DNA of 64,000 bases from a bacterium YEK0313 (GTDB taxonomy: Bacteria; Pseudomonadota; Alphaproteobacteria; Rhizobiales; Phreatobacteraceae), in contig CCMO02000001.1 of the NCBI GenBank assembly GCA_000751295.2, forward strand, positions 4,678,615 through 4,742,614. The letters run 5' to 3'. The notes beneath the pieces were generated by a model, which saw only the letters and a program-made list of their open reading frames with translations, had not been told where the DNA came from and did not search any database. This document shows, piece by piece, positions 16,754-25,199 of the stretch (positions are counted from its first letter, which is position 1; each line of letters starts with the position of its first letter). The position numbers and the translations under genes were made by a program.

Positions 16754-18310
16754 TCAGTTCACCTGCCGGTCGCGGCCGGCCCAGAACGGGGCCCGCAGCG
16801 CCGCCTTGTTGATCTTGTTGACGCTCGACAGCGGCAGCGGCTCGCGCCGGACCTCGACGCTGCGCGGGCATTTGTAGCCGGCGATCAGCGTCCGGCAGTG
16901 GCTGATCACCGCGGCTTCGCTCAGTTCCCGGCCGTCGCGCGGCACCACGATGGCATGCACCGCCTCGCCCCATTTGGCGTCGGGGATGCCGATCACCGCG
17001 CACTGCGCCACCGCCGGGTGCTGGCTCACCGCATTCTCGACCTCGGTCGAATAGACGCTCTCGCCGCCCGAGACGATCATGTCCTTGGTCCGGTCGACGA
17101 CATAGAGATAGCCGTCCTCGTCGAAATAGCCGGCATCGCCCGTGTGCATCCAGCCGCCGCGAAGCGCGATCGCGGTCAGTTCGGGCTGGCGCCAGTAGCC
17201 CTTCATGACGGTCGGGCCGCGCGCCACCACCTCGCCGATCTTGCCCGGCGGCAGCGGCTGGTCGGCCTCGTCGACCACGCGCACTTCGACGCCGGGCACG
17301 GCACGCCCGGCCGAGCGCAGGCGCTTCGTATCGCCATCGAGACGATGGTCCTCGGGCGCCAGGAAGGTCGCCATCGGCGACAGCTCGGTCATGCCGTAGG
17401 ACTGGGCGAAGGCGACGCCCGGAAACCGCGCCAGCCCCTCGCGCAGCAGCGCCTCCGGCATGGGCGAAGCGCCATAGGTGATGCGCGTCAGCGAGGAGAG
17501 GTCATAGGCGTCGAAATCGGGCAGCTGCAGGATCATGCCGAGCATGGTCGGCACGAAGGTCGCCGTGGTGACCTTCTCGCGAGCAATGATCTCCAGCGCG
17601 TCCTTCGGCGTAAAGCGCGCCGCCACTACGTGCCGGCCGCCGGCGACGGTGGTCGCGAACACTCGCCCGCCGGCGGCGAGATGAAACAGCGGGCCGGCAT
17701 GCAGATGCGCCAGCGTCTCGTCGAACCCGTTGACCTCGAGCGTGTTCAGCGCATTGGCGATCAGGTTGCCGTGGCTGAGCATGACGCCCTTGGCCCGGCC
17801 GGTGGTGCCGCCGGTATAGAACAGGCAGGCGACGTCGTCGCCGTCGCGGCCGGCATCGGCGACCGGACTGGCCGCGGCGATCGCCGCCTCGTAGGAGATC
17901 ATGCCGTCGCGCGCCGGGCCGTCGCCGGCAAGGATCACGTGGCGGAACGACGGTGCCGCCTGCATGAGCGGCGGCGCCTGGTCGGCGAAGGCCTCGTCGA
18001 CGATCAGCACGACCGGTTCGGCATCGCGCGCCTGCTCGACGATTTCGGGCAGGGCGAGACGCGTGTTGAGGGGCACCATGATGCCGCCCGCCCACAGCGT
18101 CGCATAATAATATTCGATATAGCGGTGGCTGCTGTTGGCGAGCATCGCCACCCTGTCGCCGGTACCGACGCCCAGGTCGCGCAGCACGCCGGCGAGCCGG
18201 CTGACCCGGTCCTCGAATGCACGCCAACTATAGGACTTGTCCTCGAACACCAGCGCGATCGCTTCGCCGCGCTGCCGGCTGGCGCGCGTCAGCCACTGCG
18301 TCAGACCCAT
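16754..18310 (-). CDS. Acyl-CoA ligase (ANL superfamily, fatty-acid-CoA ligase-like)
   Basis: A 518-residue AMP-forming ligase, paralogous to its downstream neighbour. FYTGGTTGRAKGVMLSHGN is the P-loop (GG in place of SG). YGMTELSP, GGWMHTGDAGYFDEDGYLYVVDRTKDMIVSGG, YSTEVE and PLSSVNKINKAAL follow. The catalytic lysine is in NK, but the usual TxxGK context is replaced by SSVNK. It starts at MGLTQWLTRASRQ. It is divergent from the enoyl-CoA hydratase gene, with two candidate IclR dyads between the starts. Confidence 0.92.
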   Translation of the reverse strand: MGLTQWLTRASRQRGEAIALVFEDKSYSWRAFEDRVSRLAGVLRDLGVGTGDRVAMLANSSHRYIEYYYATLWAGGIMVPLNTRLALPEIVEQARDAEPVVLIVDEAFADQAPPLMQAAPSFRHVILAGDGPARDGMISYEAAIAAASPVADAGRDGDDVACLFYTGGTTGRAKGVMLSHGNLIANALNTLEVNGFDETLAHLHAGPLFHLAAGGRVFATTVAGGRHVVAARFTPKDALEIIAREKVTTATFVPTMLGMILQLPDFDAYDLSSLTRITYGASPMPEALLREGLARFPGVAFAQSYGMTELSPMATFLAPEDHRLDGDTKRLRSAGRAVPGVEVRVVDEADQPLPPGKIGEVVARGPTVMKGYWRQPELTAIALRGGWMHTGDAGYFDEDGYLYVVDRTKDMIVSGGESVYSTEVENAVSQHPAVAQCAVIGIPDAKWGEAVHAIVVPRDGRELSEAAVISHCRTLIAGYKCPRSVEVRREPLPLSSVNKINKAALRAPFWAGRDRQVN

Positions 18311-18381
18311 CGTGGCGCATCTCCCGCATCGTCTCGTTGTCAGTTGCCGGCATGATTTCACAGAGGCGCGCTTTGCCGCAA

Positions 18382-18400
18382 TGCGAAATCGATTTCTGCA
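18382..18400. promoter_or_regulatory. Candidate IclR operator, site 2
   Basis: The sequence TGCGAAATCGATTTCTGCA is a 19-bp dyad whose core GAAATCGATTTC is a perfect 12-bp palindrome. It lies 72 bp upstream of the acyl-CoA ligase start. It shares the right half GATTTCTGCA exactly with sites at 13022 and 18448. It would suit repression of the leftward promoter. Confidence 0.55.
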
Positions 18401-18447
18401 ACGATGGCCGTTCGGCCGATGGACAGCATCGCCGACATCGGTGACGA

Positions 18448-18466
18448 TGCAAAATCGATTTCTGCA
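18448..18466. promoter_or_regulatory. Candidate IclR operator, site 3
   Basis: The sequence TGCAAAATCGATTTCTGCA lies 48 bp downstream of site 2's right end and directly abuts the start of the enoyl-CoA hydratase frame. The two sites are 66 bp apart start to start, roughly six helical turns, compatible with paired binding. Occupancy here would block the rightward gene at or just after its transcription start. Confidence 0.55.
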
Positions 18467-18467
18467 T

Positions 18468-19253
18468 ATGGAGAATGCCGTGGACGCGGTGGTGATCGAG
18501 AGACGCGGCGCGGTGGCGGTGATCCGGCTCAACCAGCCCGAAACGATGAATGCCATCAGCCCGGAGGTCAAAGCCGGGCTGGGCGCGGGGGTGCCGGCAC
18601 TGGTCGACGACCCGGCCGTGCGCTGCATCGTCATCACCGGAACCGGCAATGCCTTCTGCGCCGGCGGCGACCTGCGCAACATGCAGGACCGGCGGGCGCC
18701 CCAGGTGATGGAGCGCATGCATCAGACCTATGCCTGGGTCGAGCGGCTGGTCAACGGCCGCACGCCCGTCGTCGCCGCCGTCAACGGCGCGGCCGCCGGT
18801 GCCGGCTTCTCGCTCGCCATGCTCTGCGACCTCGTGCTGGTGTCGGACACGGCCTCGTTCCGCGCCGGCTTCCCGAATATCGGCGCGGCGCCCGATCTCG
18901 GCCTAGCCTACACCCTGCCGCGCGTCATCGGCGTCCAGCGCGCCCGCGAGCTGCTCCTGACCAACCGGCGCGTCGCCGCCGACGAGGCGGTGGCGCTCGG
19001 CATCGCCCTGCGCGCGGTGCCGGCGGCCAGCCTGATGGACGAAGCCATGGCGCTGGCCACCACCATCGCGACCGGACCGTCGCTGTCGCTCGGCCTGACC
19101 AAGATGCTGCTCAACGAGGCGCTCGGCCCGACCTTCCCCGCCTTCCTGGACAAGGAGGCGATGGCCCAGGCGGTCGCCTTCGGCGGCGACCAGTTCGCCG
19201 AGGGCGTCCGCGCATTCCTGGAGAAACGCAAACCCGACTTCACAGCCATTTGA
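18468..19253 (+). CDS. Enoyl-CoA hydratase/isomerase family protein
   Basis: A 261-residue crotonase-fold protein. VIERRGAVAVIRLNQPETMNAIS and the oxyanion-hole regions GTGNAFCAGGDLRNMQ and AAVNGAAAGAGFSLAMLCDLVL fit the family. The catalytic Glu region reads FPNIGAAPDLGLAYTLPR, with Asp/Leu where classical hydratases have E-x8-E, so isomerase or hydrolase activity is possible. The ATG has no good ribosome site. An in-frame GTG four codons later (18480) has GGAG 6 nt upstream and may be the true start. It is divergent from the ligase operon and under the same candidate operators. Confidence 0.88.
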   Translation: MENAVDAVVIERRGAVAVIRLNQPETMNAISPEVKAGLGAGVPALVDDPAVRCIVITGTGNAFCAGGDLRNMQDRRAPQVMERMHQTYAWVERLVNGRTPVVAAVNGAAAGAGFSLAMLCDLVLVSDTASFRAGFPNIGAAPDLGLAYTLPRVIGVQRARELLLTNRRVAADEAVALGIALRAVPAASLMDEAMALATTIATGPSLSLGLTKMLLNEALGPTFPAFLDKEAMAQAVAFGGDQFAEGVRAFLEKRKPDFTAI

Positions 19254-19298
19254 CGCGAAGGGCCCGCAGAGGCCCGCGCCACCGAGGGAGACCGCCCC

Positions 19299-20540
19299 AT
19301 GCCGACGCTGACGCGCCGGGCCGCCGTCAAGGGGGCCGCCGGCACCATCATCATGCCGCTCGCCGCCCCCGCGCTGCGCGCCCAGGGCCCCGCCATCCGC
19401 ATCGGCCTCGTCCAGCCGATGAGCGGCCCGCTCTCCGCCTATGGCCAGGAGACCCAGCCGGTGGTCGAGATGGTCGCGGCCAATATCAATGCGGGCGGCG
19501 GCATCAGGAGCCTCGGCGGCGCCCGGCTCGAAATCGTATTGGCCGACAATGGCGGCTCGCCCGCGCGCGCCGCGAACGAGGCCCGCCGGCTCGTCACCCA
19601 GGAGAAGGTGTCGATCCTCGCCGGTGCGATCATCACCCACGAGGCGCTCGCGGTCGGACCGGCCCTCGACGAGTTGAAGGTGCCGATGATCTCCTTCGTC
19701 TCGGGCACCAGCCGCTCGCCCTATCTGTTCTCCTTCGGCCTGCCCTATGACCGCGGCTATGCCGAGACCATGGTCACGTTCCTGGACGCGCTGCGCAAGG
19801 ATCACGGCGCGCGGGCGCAGCGGATCGTCACCGCCAGTTCCAACTACGAGGCCGGCCAGCAGATCACCGGCTTCCTGACCGCCAAGCTGAAGGCGCGCGG
19901 CTTCGATCTCGTCGGCGACGTGCCGCTCGACACCAAGGCGCAGGACCTCGGCGCGGCCATGCTGAAGATCCGCTCGCTGCGTCCCGACGCGGTGGTCGGC
20001 CTGCAGACCCAGCGCGAGCTTCTGCTGCTCCAGCGCGCCCGCTACGACCTGCAATATTTCGACAGCATCTTCATCAGCAATCTCGGCGTCTCCGACCCCT
20101 CGGTCTGGACCGACCTCGGACCGGAGATCGGCGCGCGCGTGCTGCCGCGCAACACCTTCGGCCTGGCGCTTTATGCGCCGAGCCTGGCGATTGCCCCGCT
20201 CACCGCCATCGCGACGCAGGCCAAGGAGTTGCCGCGCCTGAAGCACGGCCTCGGCCAGTTCTCGATCTTCGCCGCCCAGGCCATGCTGGTCATCAAGGAA
20301 GCGCTCGAACAGGCCGCCTCCGTCGATCCGCAGAAGCTCACCGAGACGCTCGGCCGGCTGGAGTTGCCGTTCGGCCATCCCGCCATGATCCTGCCGCGTG
20401 CCGGCGGCGTCGCCTTCGCCGACGACCGCCTCACCCGCGACGCCTCGACCCTGGTCGTCCAGTGGGATGCCGACCGCACCCTGCAGGTGGTGCATCCGCA
20501 GCAGTTCGCCACCCGCAAGCCGGCCGTCACGGCCCGCTGA
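19299..20540 (+). CDS. Liv-type periplasmic solute-binding protein (tandem copy 1)
   Basis: A 413-residue type I periplasmic binding protein. The leader LTRRAAVKGAAGTIIMPLAAP ends near LRAQG and is twin-arginine-like. The mature start RIGLVQPMSGPLSAYGQETQPVVE is nearly the same as in the other copies. It follows the hydratase gene by 45 nt with a GAGGGAG site, so it is probably co-transcribed. Ligands of such proteins include aromatic acids, amino acids and amides. The CoA ligases beside it favour an organic acid. No permease or ATPase is encoded nearby on this strand. Confidence 0.9.
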   Translation: MPTLTRRAAVKGAAGTIIMPLAAPALRAQGPAIRIGLVQPMSGPLSAYGQETQPVVEMVAANINAGGGIRSLGGARLEIVLADNGGSPARAANEARRLVTQEKVSILAGAIITHEALAVGPALDELKVPMISFVSGTSRSPYLFSFGLPYDRGYAETMVTFLDALRKDHGARAQRIVTASSNYEAGQQITGFLTAKLKARGFDLVGDVPLDTKAQDLGAAMLKIRSLRPDAVVGLQTQRELLLLQRARYDLQYFDSIFISNLGVSDPSVWTDLGPEIGARVLPRNTFGLALYAPSLAIAPLTAIATQAKELPRLKHGLGQFSIFAAQAMLVIKEALEQAASVDPQKLTETLGRLELPFGHPAMILPRAGGVAFADDRLTRDASTLVVQWDADRTLQVVHPQQFATRKPAVTAR

Positions 20541-20566
20541 CCGAGCGCCGACGGAGGGATCGTCCC

Positions 20567-21787
20567 ATGTCCAGCATAACCCGCCGCACGGTCGTCGCGG
20601 CCGCCACGGCAACGCTCGCGGCCCCGCTCGTCCGTGCCCAGCCGCGGCCGATCCGCATCGGCATGATCCAGCCGATGAGCGGCGCCCTGTCGAACTATGG
20701 CCAGCAGGGCCAGCCGGCGCTCGACCACGTCGTCAAGCAGATCAATGCCGGCGGCGGCATCGCCAAATTCGGCGGCGCGCCGATCGAGCTCGTCCTGGCC
20801 GACGATGCCAGCCAGCCGGCGCGCAGCGCGACCGAGGCGCGCCGCCTGATCACCCAGGAGCGCGTGGCCATGCTGATGGGCACGATGACGACGCCGCAGA
20901 GCCTCGCCATCGGGCCGGTGATCGACGAGCTGAAAGTGCCGGCGGTGTCGATCTGGGCCGGAACCGTCCGCGCCAGCCACCTCTATTCGCTCGGCCTCGC
21001 CTTCGACCGCGGTTATGCCCAGCCGATCGCCGATTTCGCCGGCTGGCTCAACCGCGAGCGCGGCTACGGCCTGAAGACCGCGGTCATGGCCTTCTCCAAC
21101 TACGAGGCCGGGCAGCAGGTCAACGGCTTCCTGAAGACCCGCCTCAAGGCCCATGGCATCGAGGCGATCGACGAGGTGCCGCTCGACACCCGCGCCCAGG
21201 ATCTCACCCCCGCCATGGTGCGCATCCGCTCGCGCAAGCCCGATCTCGTCGCCGGCCTGATCCTGCCCCGCGACGGCGTGCTGCTGCAGCAGGCCCGGCA
21301 TAGCCTCGCCGTGCACGAACCGGTCTTCCTGTCGCCTGGCTATGGCGACATCAGCTTCTGGCACGATCTCGGCCAGGCGATCGGCGATGCCGTGCTGACG
21401 CGCAACCTGTTCGCGCTGGTCGGCGTCTCGACGGGCGCGCGGCTGCCGGCGCTGCGCCGGCTGGTCGAGGAGATCCAGCGGCAGCCGGGCCTGCATCTGA
21501 GCACGGCGGCGCTGCAGACCGCACAGGCCGGCCGCGTGCTGCAGGCCGTGCTGGAAACCGCCGAAGCCCCCGAGCCGGCGGCGGTCCATGCCGCCCTCGC
21601 CCGCTTCCAGCTGCCGGCCGGCGATCCCAACCTCTACCTCGCCTGTCCGGACGGCATGCGCTTCGGCCCCGACCGGATGCTGACCGACAGCTACGGCCTG
21701 CTCGTCCAGTGGCGCGCCGACAAGGGCCAGGAGGTCGTCTATCCCGCCCAGTTCGCCGCCGGCGAACCGCGGCCGCGGTCGCGCTGA
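20567..21787 (+). CDS. Liv-type periplasmic solute-binding protein (tandem copy 2)
   Basis: A 406-residue paralogue of copy 1, 26 nt downstream with an ACGGAGGGA ribosome site. The signal region SSITRRTVVAAATATLAAPLV ends at RAQ. The mature part begins RIGMIQPMSGALSNYGQQGQPALD. It is intact along its length, with AFSNYEAGQQVNGFLKTRLKA and DEVPLDTRAQDLTPAMVRIRS matching the other copies. Divergence from copy 1 in the binding region (VSIWAGTVRASHLYS against ISFVSGTSRSPYLFS) suggests a different ligand. This is inference. Confidence 0.9.
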   Translation: MSSITRRTVVAAATATLAAPLVRAQPRPIRIGMIQPMSGALSNYGQQGQPALDHVVKQINAGGGIAKFGGAPIELVLADDASQPARSATEARRLITQERVAMLMGTMTTPQSLAIGPVIDELKVPAVSIWAGTVRASHLYSLGLAFDRGYAQPIADFAGWLNRERGYGLKTAVMAFSNYEAGQQVNGFLKTRLKAHGIEAIDEVPLDTRAQDLTPAMVRIRSRKPDLVAGLILPRDGVLLQQARHSLAVHEPVFLSPGYGDISFWHDLGQAIGDAVLTRNLFALVGVSTGARLPALRRLVEEIQRQPGLHLSTAALQTAQAGRVLQAVLETAEAPEPAAVHAALARFQLPAGDPNLYLACPDGMRFGPDRMLTDSYGLLVQWRADKGQEVVYPAQFAAGEPRPRSR

Positions 21788-21834
21788 CGGCCGCCCCCAT
21801 TCACCTTCGTGCGACCAGGAAAGAGACCAGCATC

Positions 21835-23055
21835 ATGACGCTCAATCGCAGGCAGGCCGCGGCGCTTCTGTCCGGCGCCCTCGGCGGCCTTGCCGCCCGC
21901 GGCACGGCGCATGCGCAAGCCGGCGGGACCATCCGCATCGGCGTCATCCAGCCGATGTCCGGCCCGACCGCCGCCTATGGCCAGGAAACCCAGCCGGTGG
22001 TCGAATATCTGGTCGGCAAGATCAATGCGGCCGGCGGCATCAGGAGCCTCGGCGGAGCCAAGTTGGAGATCGTCCTGGCCGATTCCACCGGCCAGCCGGC
22101 CCGCGCCGCCGCCGAGGCGCTGCGGCTCGTCGCCCAGGAGAACGTCGCCCTGCTCACCGGCTTCGTGCTGACCTCCGAGGCGCTCGCCATCGGTCCGGTA
22201 CTCGATGCCCATGCCTGTCCGATGGTCACCTTCATGGCCTCGGAAAGCGCCTCCCCCTTCCTGTTCTCGCTCGGCCTGCACAATGACCGCGGCTACGTCC
22301 AGTCGATGAAGGGCTTCATCGACTTCCTGGGCGCCAGGCGCGGCCGCAAGCTCGGCACCATCGTCACCGCCTCGTCGAACTACGAGGCCGGCCAGAAGTT
22401 CACCCGGCTCGCCAGCGAGCGGCTGAAGGAGGCCGGCTATACGATCGCCGGCGACGTGCCGCTCGACACCAGGGCACAGGACCATACTGCCGCGCTCCTC
22501 AAGATCCGGGCGCTGAAGCCCGACGCCGTGATCGGCTTCAACACCCAGGGCGACATCGTCAAGCTGCACCGGGCGCGCTACGATACGCAGTATCGCGGCG
22601 CCGTGTTCATCGGCAGCACCGGCGCGGCCGACCCCTCGCTCTGGCACGAGCTCGGCCGCGACATTGCCGGCCAGGTGCTGACCCGCGACTATTACAGCCT
22701 CGCTTTGTTCGCGCCCGGCCTGCCCGGCCCGACCAATGCCTTCATCGACGACGTCGTGCGCCATGCCCGTCTGAAGCGCTCCTTCGGCCAGTTCTCCATG
22801 TTCGCGGCGCAGTCGATCCTCGTCCTCAAGGAGGCGCTGGAAGCGGCCGGCTCGGCCGAGCGCCCGCGCATCGCGGAAGCGATCCGCGCCATCAACCTGC
22901 CGTTCGGCCATCCCTCCATGATCATGCCGCGGCAGAACGGCCTCGCCTTCGCCGAGGACCGGCTGCCCCGCGACTCCTCCGCCCTCATGGTCGAATGGAC
23001 AGGCGACGCGGCGCTCAAGGTGGTCTATCCCGAGGCGTTCGTGAAGGCGAGCTGA
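21835..23055 (+). CDS. Liv-type periplasmic solute-binding protein (tandem copy 3)
   Basis: A 406-residue third tandem binding protein. The leader MTLNRRQAAALLSGALGG ends at AHAQ and is Tat-like. The mature start RIGVIQPMSGPTAAYGQETQPVVE is closest to copy 1. The start was set at the ATG after AGGAAAGAGACC rather than at the longer open frame. It is the last of the tandem set, 130 nt before the nitroreductase. Its ligand is unknown. Confidence 0.9.
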   Translation: MTLNRRQAAALLSGALGGLAARGTAHAQAGGTIRIGVIQPMSGPTAAYGQETQPVVEYLVGKINAAGGIRSLGGAKLEIVLADSTGQPARAAAEALRLVAQENVALLTGFVLTSEALAIGPVLDAHACPMVTFMASESASPFLFSLGLHNDRGYVQSMKGFIDFLGARRGRKLGTIVTASSNYEAGQKFTRLASERLKEAGYTIAGDVPLDTRAQDHTAALLKIRALKPDAVIGFNTQGDIVKLHRARYDTQYRGAVFIGSTGAADPSLWHELGRDIAGQVLTRDYYSLALFAPGLPGPTNAFIDDVVRHARLKRSFGQFSMFAAQSILVLKEALEAAGSAERPRIAEAIRAINLPFGHPSMIMPRQNGLAFAEDRLPRDSSALMVEWTGDAALKVVYPEAFVKAS

Positions 23056-23186
23056 GGCCAGCGGGCGTCCCCGACGGCCGATGGTTCCGTCTCGCCAATT
23101 GCCGTTCTCGTTCAGCAATGCGCGAGGCCTTCGGCGGCCCGACGCGGCAGCGTCCCGGGCCGCCGTTTTGAGAAAGGGAGAGCACC

Positions 23187-23873
23187 ATGGCCGGCGAGAC
23201 ACCCGACATGGTTCTGGACCGCCTGCTGGCGAGCCGGTTCAGCTGCCGGGCCTATCGGCCGGAAGCGGTGCCGGAGGCCACCATCCGGCGGATCCTGTCG
23301 ATCGCGCAGCGCACCGCGACCTGGTGCAACACGCAGCCCTGGCAGGTCACCATCACCATGCCGCCAGCCACCGAGCGCCTGCGCAAGCTGCTCCATGCGC
23401 GGGCGGCCCAGGGGATCGACGAGGAATCCGATCTCGGCTGGCCGCGCGAATATCGCGGCGTCTACCTGCAGCGCCGGCGCGAGACCGGCTTCGCGCTCTA
23501 TGACGCGGTCGGCATCGCCAAGGGCGACATGGCCGGCCGCGAGCGCCAGACCCTGGAGAACTTCCGCCTGTTCGGCGCGCCGCATCTGGCGTTGATCACC
23601 TCGGACGAGGCGCTCGGCCCCTATGGCGCGCTCGATTGCGGCGCCTATGTCGCCAACTTCCTCAACGCCGCCGAGGCCTTGGGCGTCGGCGCCATCCCGC
23701 AGGCCGCCCTCGCCCGGCACTCGCGCTTCCTGCGCGGCCATTTCGGCCTCGGCGACGACCGCATGGTCATCTGCGGCATCTCCTTCGGCTTCGCCGACAG
23801 GGACGCACCGGTGAACGGCTTCCGCACCACCCGCGCGCCGATCGAGGATGCCGTCACCTTCGTCGCCGACTGA
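23187..23873 (+). CDS. Nitroreductase family protein
   Basis: A 228-residue FMN-dependent nitroreductase-fold protein. SRFSCRAYRPEAVPEATIRRIL followed by ATWCNTQPWQVTI is the typical FMN-binding N-terminus (R-S-x-R-x[FY] and N-x-QPW). GALDCGAYVANFLNAAEALGVGAIPQAALA and MVICGISFGFAD are the C-terminal cofactor segments. It sits at the end of the ligase/hydratase/binding-protein run. It may reduce a nitro, quinone or enone group of the catabolised compound, but many family members have no known substrate. Confidence 0.88.
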   Translation: MAGETPDMVLDRLLASRFSCRAYRPEAVPEATIRRILSIAQRTATWCNTQPWQVTITMPPATERLRKLLHARAAQGIDEESDLGWPREYRGVYLQRRRETGFALYDAVGIAKGDMAGRERQTLENFRLFGAPHLALITSDEALGPYGALDCGAYVANFLNAAEALGVGAIPQAALARHSRFLRGHFGLGDDRMVICGISFGFADRDAPVNGFRTTRAPIEDAVTFVAD

Positions 23874-23888
23874 ACGATACCGGAGGCT

Positions 23889-25187
23889 TCAGGTCGAAGC
23901 CTTCAGGCCGCCGTCGGTCATTCGGTACCAGCCGATGATCGCCGAGACGTAGAGCTTGTGCAGCGCGTGGAACGGCAGCGGCGCGATCGGCACGACCGGG
24001 AACGGCAGGCCCGCCTTGTCGCCGGTCGCGGCATAATCGGCCAGCGCCTCGCCGATCGCCGTCTGCAGGCCGACGCCGCGGCCCATGCAGCCGATATCGA
24101 CGATCAGCCCCGGCTCCGGCTCGTGGATATGCGGCAGGAAATCCCGCGTCAGCGTCACCCGGCCGCACCAGCGGTGATCGAAGGCGACACCCTTGATCTG
24201 CGGGAACAGCTTCACCGCGGCCCGTTCCAGGTGCCCCCAGTCGTCGGCCGATTTCGGCTCGCGAAACGGCCCGCGGCCGCCCATCAGCAGGCGGTTGGTG
24301 TGGTCGCGCCGGAAATAGAGCAGCAATTGCCGGGTGTCCGAGATCACCTGGCCGCCGGGCAGGATCGAGCCGGCAATGTTGTCGCCGAGCGGCTCGGTGG
24401 CGGCGATGAACGAGTTCGGCGCGATCACCGTCTCGCGCAGCCTGGGGATCAGGCCGTCGCCATAGCCGCCGGTCGCCACGATCACCCGCCGCGCCGTCAC
24501 CGTCGGCCCTTGCGTGGTGGCCACCTCGAACACTTCGCCGCGCTTGACGATGCTCACCACGCGGCTGTCGCCGTGGATCTGGGCGCCCGCCTTCTGCGCG
24601 GCGCGGACGAGGCCGCGGGCATAGGCGAGCGGATGGATCGCGCCGGCGCGGCCATCCTGCCAGCCGGCGAGATATTGCCGGGCGCCGACCGCCGCGGCCA
24701 TGCCGTCGGCATCGTAGAGCGTCACCGCGACGCCGCGCTCGGCCCATTCGCCGGCGCGCCGCTTGACCGTCTCGACCATGGCCGGGTTGTGCGCGCCCTG
24801 GATCCAGCCGGCTCGGACATGCGGCACCTCCATGCCGTGCCGCGCGATCAGGTCGAACACCTTGTCGGCGGTAGCGCCGACGAAGCGGATCAGCGCCTCG
24901 CCCGCCGCCGAGCCATATTTGGCGACGAGCTCGCTCGGGTCGTATTTGATGCCGGGGATGACCTGGCCGCCATTGCGGCCGGAGGCGCCCCAGCCCGGCT
25001 CGCGTGATTCCAGCAGCACGACGCCGACGCCGCGCTCGGCGAGCCGCAGCGCCGCCGACAGGCCGGCATAGCCGCCGCCGACGATGCAGGTCTCGACCGC
25101 CACCGACTGGTCGAGCGGCGGCGTCGCCGCGGCCGGCGGCGCGGTGGTGGCCCAGAGCGAGGGCGCGAGCGGGAACGGTACGGCCAT
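23889..25187 (-). CDS. FAD-dependent amine/amino-acid oxidoreductase (DAO family, PuuB-like)
   Basis: A 432-residue DAO-family flavoprotein. The Rossmann dinucleotide motif is ETCIVGGGYAGLSAALRLAERGVGVVLLE (GxGxxG at about residues 36-41). ASGRNGGQVIPG is the typical PuuB/PuuB-like covalent-type region. VTLTRDFLPHIHEPEPGLIVDIGCMGRGVGLQTAIGEALADY is the C-terminal FAD-binding segment. Related enzymes oxidise gamma-glutamylputrescine, sarcosine or other secondary amines. It is the last gene of a minus-strand run with a polar amino-acid importer, opposite a PuuR-like XRE-cupin regulator, which fits amine catabolism. Confidence 0.9.
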   Translation of the reverse strand: MAVPFPLAPSLWATTAPPAAATPPLDQSVAVETCIVGGGYAGLSAALRLAERGVGVVLLESREPGWGASGRNGGQVIPGIKYDPSELVAKYGSAAGEALIRFVGATADKVFDLIARHGMEVPHVRAGWIQGAHNPAMVETVKRRAGEWAERGVAVTLYDADGMAAAVGARQYLAGWQDGRAGAIHPLAYARGLVRAAQKAGAQIHGDSRVVSIVKRGEVFEVATTQGPTVTARRVIVATGGYGDGLIPRLRETVIAPNSFIAATEPLGDNIAGSILPGGQVISDTRQLLLYFRRDHTNRLLMGGRGPFREPKSADDWGHLERAAVKLFPQIKGVAFDHRWCGRVTLTRDFLPHIHEPEPGLIVDIGCMGRGVGLQTAIGEALADYAATGDKAGLPFPVVPIAPLPFHALHKLYVSAIIGWYRMTDGGLKAST

Positions 25188-25199
25188 ACGGGATGTCCT

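Noticed and set aside
14983..18355. Long plus-strand open frames opposite the two acyl-CoA ligases
   Set aside because: Antisense shadows of strongly conserved ligase genes, with no motif.
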